From contig VGEP01000036.1 of NCBI GenBank assembly GCA_016869215.1, forward strand, positions 1-45,685: a stretch of DNA of 45,685 nucleotides, read 5' to 3'. Origin of the DNA: Alphaproteobacteria bacterium. GTDB lineage: Bacteria > Pseudomonadota > Alphaproteobacteria > Rhizobiales > Xanthobacteraceae. Position numbers and translations under genes: made by a program. Of the stretch, positions 42,549-45,685 are shown piece by piece. The notes beneath the pieces were generated by a model. That model did no database searches. It had not been told where the DNA came from and saw only the letters and a program-made list of their open reading frames with translations. The first letter of the stretch is position 1. Each line of letters opens with the position of its first letter.

Positions 42549-44485
42549 CGCCCGACCGCTCCAGCCTGGAACGTCATATCGGCAGGGCGGCGCGTGCGCT
42601 GATGGACAGCCAGCGCGACGACGGCCATTGGGCGTTCGAGCTCGAGGCTGACGCCACCATCCCGGCCGAATACGTGCTGCTGCGGCACTATCTCGCCGAG
42701 CCGGTGGACGCCGGGCTCGAAGCCAAGATTGCCGTCTACCTGCGCCGCATCCAGGGCGCGCACGGCGGCTGGCCGCTGTTCCACGAAGGCGCGTTCGACA
42801 TGAGCGCCAGCGTGAAGGCCTATTTCGCGCTCAAGGTCGTCGGCGATTCCGTGGACGCACCGCACATGGCGCGGGCGCGGCGGGCGATGCTCGATCGCGG
42901 CGGGGCGGGGCGCTCCAATGTGTTCACCAAGATCATGCTGGCGCTGTTCGGGTTCATTCCGTGGCGCGCGGTGCCGGTGATGCCGGTTGAGATCATGCTG
43001 CTGCCGAAGTGGTTTCCGTTCCATCTCGACAAGATTTCGTACTGGAGCCGCACCGTGATCGTGCCGCTGCTGGTGCTGATGGCCAAGAAGCCGCGCGCGC
43101 GAAACCCGAAAAATGTCCGCATCGACGAATTGTTCGCCGATCCGCCCGGTACGCTCGGCCCCGCACTCAAGGCGCCGCAGCAGAAGGCCGTATGGTTCTG
43201 GTTCTTCCGCGTCGTCGACGACGTGCTGCGCGCGATCGAGCCGCGCATGCCGAAAGGCCTGCGTCAGCGCGCCATCGCTTCCGCGGTGGCCTGGGTCGGC
43301 GAGCGGCTGAACGGCGAGGACGGGCTCGGCGCGATCTTCCCGGCGATGGCCAACAGCGTGATGATGTACGATGTGCTGGGCTATCCGCCGGACCACCCGC
43401 AGCGCGCCATCGCGCGCAAGTCGATCGAGAAGCTTCTGGTCGTGCATCCGCACGAGGCTTATTGCCAGCCGTGCGTGTCGCCGGTCTGGGACACCGGCCT
43501 CGCCAGCCACGCGCTGCTCGAAGCCGGCGGCGAGGAGGCGGAACGCCGCGCGTCGCGCGGCCTCGAATGGCTTGCGCCGAAGCAGATTCTCGACGTCAAA
43601 GGCGACTGGGTTGCGCGGCGGCCGGACGTGCGTCCCGGCGGCTGGGCATTCCAATATGCCAACGCGCACTATCCGGACGTTGACGACACCGCGGTGGTTG
43701 CGATGGCGATGGAGCGCGCGCAGCGCGCAGAGTCCGGTGCGCGGCACGATGAGGCCATCGCGCGCGCGCGCGAGTGGATTCTCGGTATCCAGAGCAGGAA
43801 CGGCGGCTGGGGCGCGTTCGACACCGACAACGAGTTCAAATACCTCAACAACATCCCGTTCGCCGACCACGGCGCGCTGCTCGATCCGCCGACCGAGGAC
43901 GTGACCGCGCGCTGCGTGTCGTTCCTGGCGCAGCTCGGCGAGACGGCGGACAAGTCGCCGGAGGTCGCGGCCGGGGTCGACTATCTGCGGCGCACGCAGC
44001 TTCCCGACGGAAGCTGGTACGGCCGCTGGGGCATGAACTACATCTACGGGACCTGGTCGGTGCTTTGTGCGCTCAACGCCGCGGGCGTGGACCTGAAGTC
44101 GCCGGTCGTGCGCAAGGCCGCGGCGTGGCTGGTGTCGATCCAGAATCCCGACGGCGGCTGGGGCGAGGACGGCTCAAGCTACAAGCTCGACTACCGGGGC
44201 TACGAACGCGCGCCGAGTACCGCGTCGCAGACCGCCTGGGCGCTGCTCGGCCTGATGGCTTCGGGCGACGTCGACAATCCGGCGGTGCCCCGCGGTATCG
44301 CATATCTCGCGAAGACGCAGGCGCCCGACGGGCTCTGGGAAGAAGAGCGCTATACGGCGACCGGGTTCCCGCGCGTATTCTACCTGCGCTACCACGGCTA
44401 CCGGAAATACTTCCCGCTGTGGGCGCTGGCGCGCTACCGCAACCTCACCGCGTCGAACGACCGCTCGGTCAAGTACGGCATGTGA
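42545..44485 (+). CDS. shc: Squalene-hopene cyclase
   Basis: A 646-residue cyclase, monotopic on the inner membrane, that folds squalene to hopene and diplopterol. The catalytic DXDDTA motif is Asp378-Val-Asp380-Asp381-Thr-Ala (PDVDDTAVV). QW repeats are spread along the chain, e.g. GHWAFELEADATIPAEY, GGWPLFHEGAF, GGWGAFDTDNEFKYLNN, GSWYGRWGMNYIYGTWS and GGWGEDGSSYKLDYRG. The C-terminal FYLRYHGYRKYFPLWALARY is typical. ATGA overlap with hpnE. The usual next genes hpnG/hpnH are not here; the opposite-strand Spy-type gene follows. Confidence 0.96.
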   Translation: MTPDRSSLERHIGRAARALMDSQRDDGHWAFELEADATIPAEYVLLRHYLAEPVDAGLEAKIAVYLRRIQGAHGGWPLFHEGAFDMSASVKAYFALKVVGDSVDAPHMARARRAMLDRGGAGRSNVFTKIMLALFGFIPWRAVPVMPVEIMLLPKWFPFHLDKISYWSRTVIVPLLVLMAKKPRARNPKNVRIDELFADPPGTLGPALKAPQQKAVWFWFFRVVDDVLRAIEPRMPKGLRQRAIASAVAWVGERLNGEDGLGAIFPAMANSVMMYDVLGYPPDHPQRAIARKSIEKLLVVHPHEAYCQPCVSPVWDTGLASHALLEAGGEEAERRASRGLEWLAPKQILDVKGDWVARRPDVRPGGWAFQYANAHYPDVDDTAVVAMAMERAQRAESGARHDEAIARAREWILGIQSRNGGWGAFDTDNEFKYLNNIPFADHGALLDPPTEDVTARCVSFLAQLGETADKSPEVAAGVDYLRRTQLPDGSWYGRWGMNYIYGTWSVLCALNAAGVDLKSPVVRKAAAWLVSIQNPDGGWGEDGSSYKLDYRGYERAPSTASQTAWALLGLMASGDVDNPAVPRGIAYLAKTQAPDGLWEEERYTATGFPRVFYLRYHGYRKYFPLWALARYRNLTASNDRSVKYGM

Positions 44486-44516
44486 GGGACGGGCCCGGCT
44501 TCGGCCGGCTCACCGC

Positions 44517-45685
44517 CTACAGGCTCAGCGTGTCGAACCGCGCCTTCTGCTCGTCGCTGAGCTGGCCGTAGAGATCGTTCAGCGCCAGCGCGACGTTGGA
44601 CGCCGCGAAGATCACCGCGGTCAGCCGGTCGGTGGCGGCGTCGAGCCGTTCGATGGGTGTCGGCAGCGGCGGCGTCATACAGGAGGCCATCAAGAGCTGG
44701 CCCATCTCGAACGCCGTCTTCTGCAAAGCTTCGAGGCTCGCCTGCTGGGCGGCGTTCGGGCGCACCGCCTGTGCGATCTGGCCGACCGGCCATTCGCGCG
44801 ATAGAGGCATGCCGCACATGCGCGCAAGCTCCGGAGAGATTGCGCCCGCGCCGGCCTGGATGGCGGCGCGTGGATCGGCGCTGGCCGCGGCCTGGTTCGC
44901 CCCGGTCTTGGCTTGGGCCGAAGCCTGCGTCGATGCCGTCTGCTCTGGATTGGCGGCCGCCATCTGCGCCGCGGCGCCCGATGCGGCCTGCTGCGCCGCG
45001 ACCATGAACTGCTGCTTCTGCTCGTCGCTCAGCGAATCGTAGAATTCGGCCAGCGGCGCACGCAGCTGGATCGCGGCCTCCTGCACGGCCCAGAGATGGT
45101 TTTGCAGCGAACGCAGCCGCGCGACCGGCGTCAGCAGCGTGTCGTTGCGGCACGCGGTCCTGATCGAGGCAGTCGCGGCGCTGACCGCGGCGCGCAGCTT
45201 GTCGATCGCAGCGCGTTGCGTGCGGCTGGTCTTGATCGCCAGTTCGATCTGGCGGCCGGGCCAATCCGCGACGGTCTGGCTCGCATTGGTGCAGGGATCG
45301 AGCGCGGCCATGGCGCCCGGCTGCGCCGCGCTGGCCTGCCGGCTTCGCGCCAGTTCGGACGGCGCAAAGATCGCGGCCAGCACATTGCCGATGCCATGCG
45401 AGCGCAGCCGCCGGTCGTAACTGTTCGGCCAGAGCGTGAAGCCCACGACATCCTCATAGGCGCTGGGCCAGGTGAGCGGGACGGCGAGGCCGAGCTGCGA
45501 AGGCTCGCGCGACGGCCGGTACGGTTCGGGCTGGGACTGCGGCTCCTGGCCGCGGCGCTGCCGGGCCTGTTCGGCCGGTGCGACGGACGCGCTACGCGAG
45601 ACCCTGGCGGGCGCGGTCGCCGCAGCGGCTGCGCCGGCAGCGCCCGCCGCCGCGGCGGTTGCCGGAGCCGATCCGCGGGGGCGCG
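44517..45685 (-). CDS. Spy/CpxP-like LTXXQ-motif protein (5' part missing)
   Basis: The frame is open through the right edge, so the N-terminus and any signal peptide lie outside. The visible part starts with an Ala/Pro/Arg-rich linker (EQARQRRGQEPQSQPEPYRP) followed by LGLAVPLTWPSAYEDV. Two Spy-like helical repeats carry SDEQKQQF and SDEQKARF LTXXQ-type motifs (YDSLSDEQKQQF; LYGQLSDEQKARFDTLSL). Between them is an Ala/Gln-rich stretch. Four or five cysteines lie near the helices. Proteins of this kind are periplasmic chaperones in E. coli, but long Hyphomicrobiales members like this are uncharacterised. It converges with shc, 31 bases apart. Confidence 0.8.
   Translation of the reverse strand, partial: RPRGSAPATAAAAGAAGAAAAATAPARVSRSASVAPAEQARQRRGQEPQSQPEPYRPSREPSQLGLAVPLTWPSAYEDVVGFTLWPNSYDRRLRSHGIGNVLAAIFAPSELARSRQASAAQPGAMAALDPCTNASQTVADWPGRQIELAIKTSRTQRAAIDKLRAAVSAATASIRTACRNDTLLTPVARLRSLQNHLWAVQEAAIQLRAPLAEFYDSLSDEQKQQFMVAAQQAASGAAAQMAAANPEQTASTQASAQAKTGANQAAASADPRAAIQAGAGAISPELARMCGMPLSREWPVGQIAQAVRPNAAQQASLEALQKTAFEMGQLLMASCMTPPLPTPIERLDAATDRLTAVIFAASNVALALNDLYGQLSDEQKARFDTLSL

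Overview
The window is GC-rich chromosomal DNA of an alphaproteobacterium, most likely of the order Hyphomicrobiales (Bradyrhizobium / Rhodopseudomonas / Pseudolabrys-like). The evidence is a sigma-70 RpoD of alphaproteobacterial type, a complete hopanoid block (hpnB-C-D-E-shc), many families typical of this group (DUF1330, LTXXQ/Spy, LLM oxidoreductases, UbiD and CoxL-type proteins), and dispersed intergenic palindromic repeats. All assignments come from reading the sequence and from knowledge of the families; no database search was run.

Layout. (1) 1-4.1 kb: 3' end of rpoD with its terminator, an orphan AbrB-type regulator with a striking repeat array upstream, small conserved hypotheticals and two tandem DUF1330 genes. 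(2) 4.2-8.4 kb: a perfect FNR/FixK-type box, then ligAB-type extradiol dioxygenase genes, facing a three-gene block (2-hydroxyacid dehydrogenase, redoxin, LLM flavin oxidoreductase). (3) 8.5-11.9 kb: lytic transglycosylase, NTF2-like protein, RecD/Dda-like helicase, PilZ protein. (4) 11.9-16.3 kb: second LLM oxidoreductase, cupin, a frameshifted GMC oxidoreductase and an ACMSD-family amidohydrolase. (5) 16.4-22.6 kb: a CAU-anticodon tRNA, a DUF2336-like remnant abutting a Crp/Fnr gene, and a TetR-MFP-RND efflux operon with a visible promoter and operator. (6) 22.6-38.2 kb: a dense run of catabolic-type enzymes: second amidohydrolase, an SDR without the usual active site, a cyclase/kynurenine-formamidase-like protein, an orphan molybdopterin hydroxylase subunit, a GTP-cyclohydrolase-like/DUF1688/isochorismatase-like operon that resembles the URC uracil-degradation pathway, a UbiD-type decarboxylase, a three-subunit molybdenum hydroxylase and an acyl-CoA-dehydrogenase-fold protein. 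(7) 38.4-44.5 kb: hopanoid genes hpnB-C-D-E-shc with overlapping ends. (8) 44.5 kb to the end: a partial Spy/LTXXQ protein.

How it fits together. Roughly 4.3-38.2 kb looks like an accessory catabolic region for aromatic or heterocyclic compounds: ring hydroxylation (Mo-hydroxylases, flavin enzymes), decarboxylation (UbiD, ACMSD-type amidohydrolases), ring cleavage (LigAB), hydrolysis (cyclase, isochorismatase-like) and efflux (RND). No single complete pathway can be read from it. The best candidate for an under-described system is the URC1-URC4-isochorismatase-like operon at 27.97-31.24 kb. The hopanoid operon is well understood: presqualene diphosphate to hydroxysqualene to squalene to hopene.
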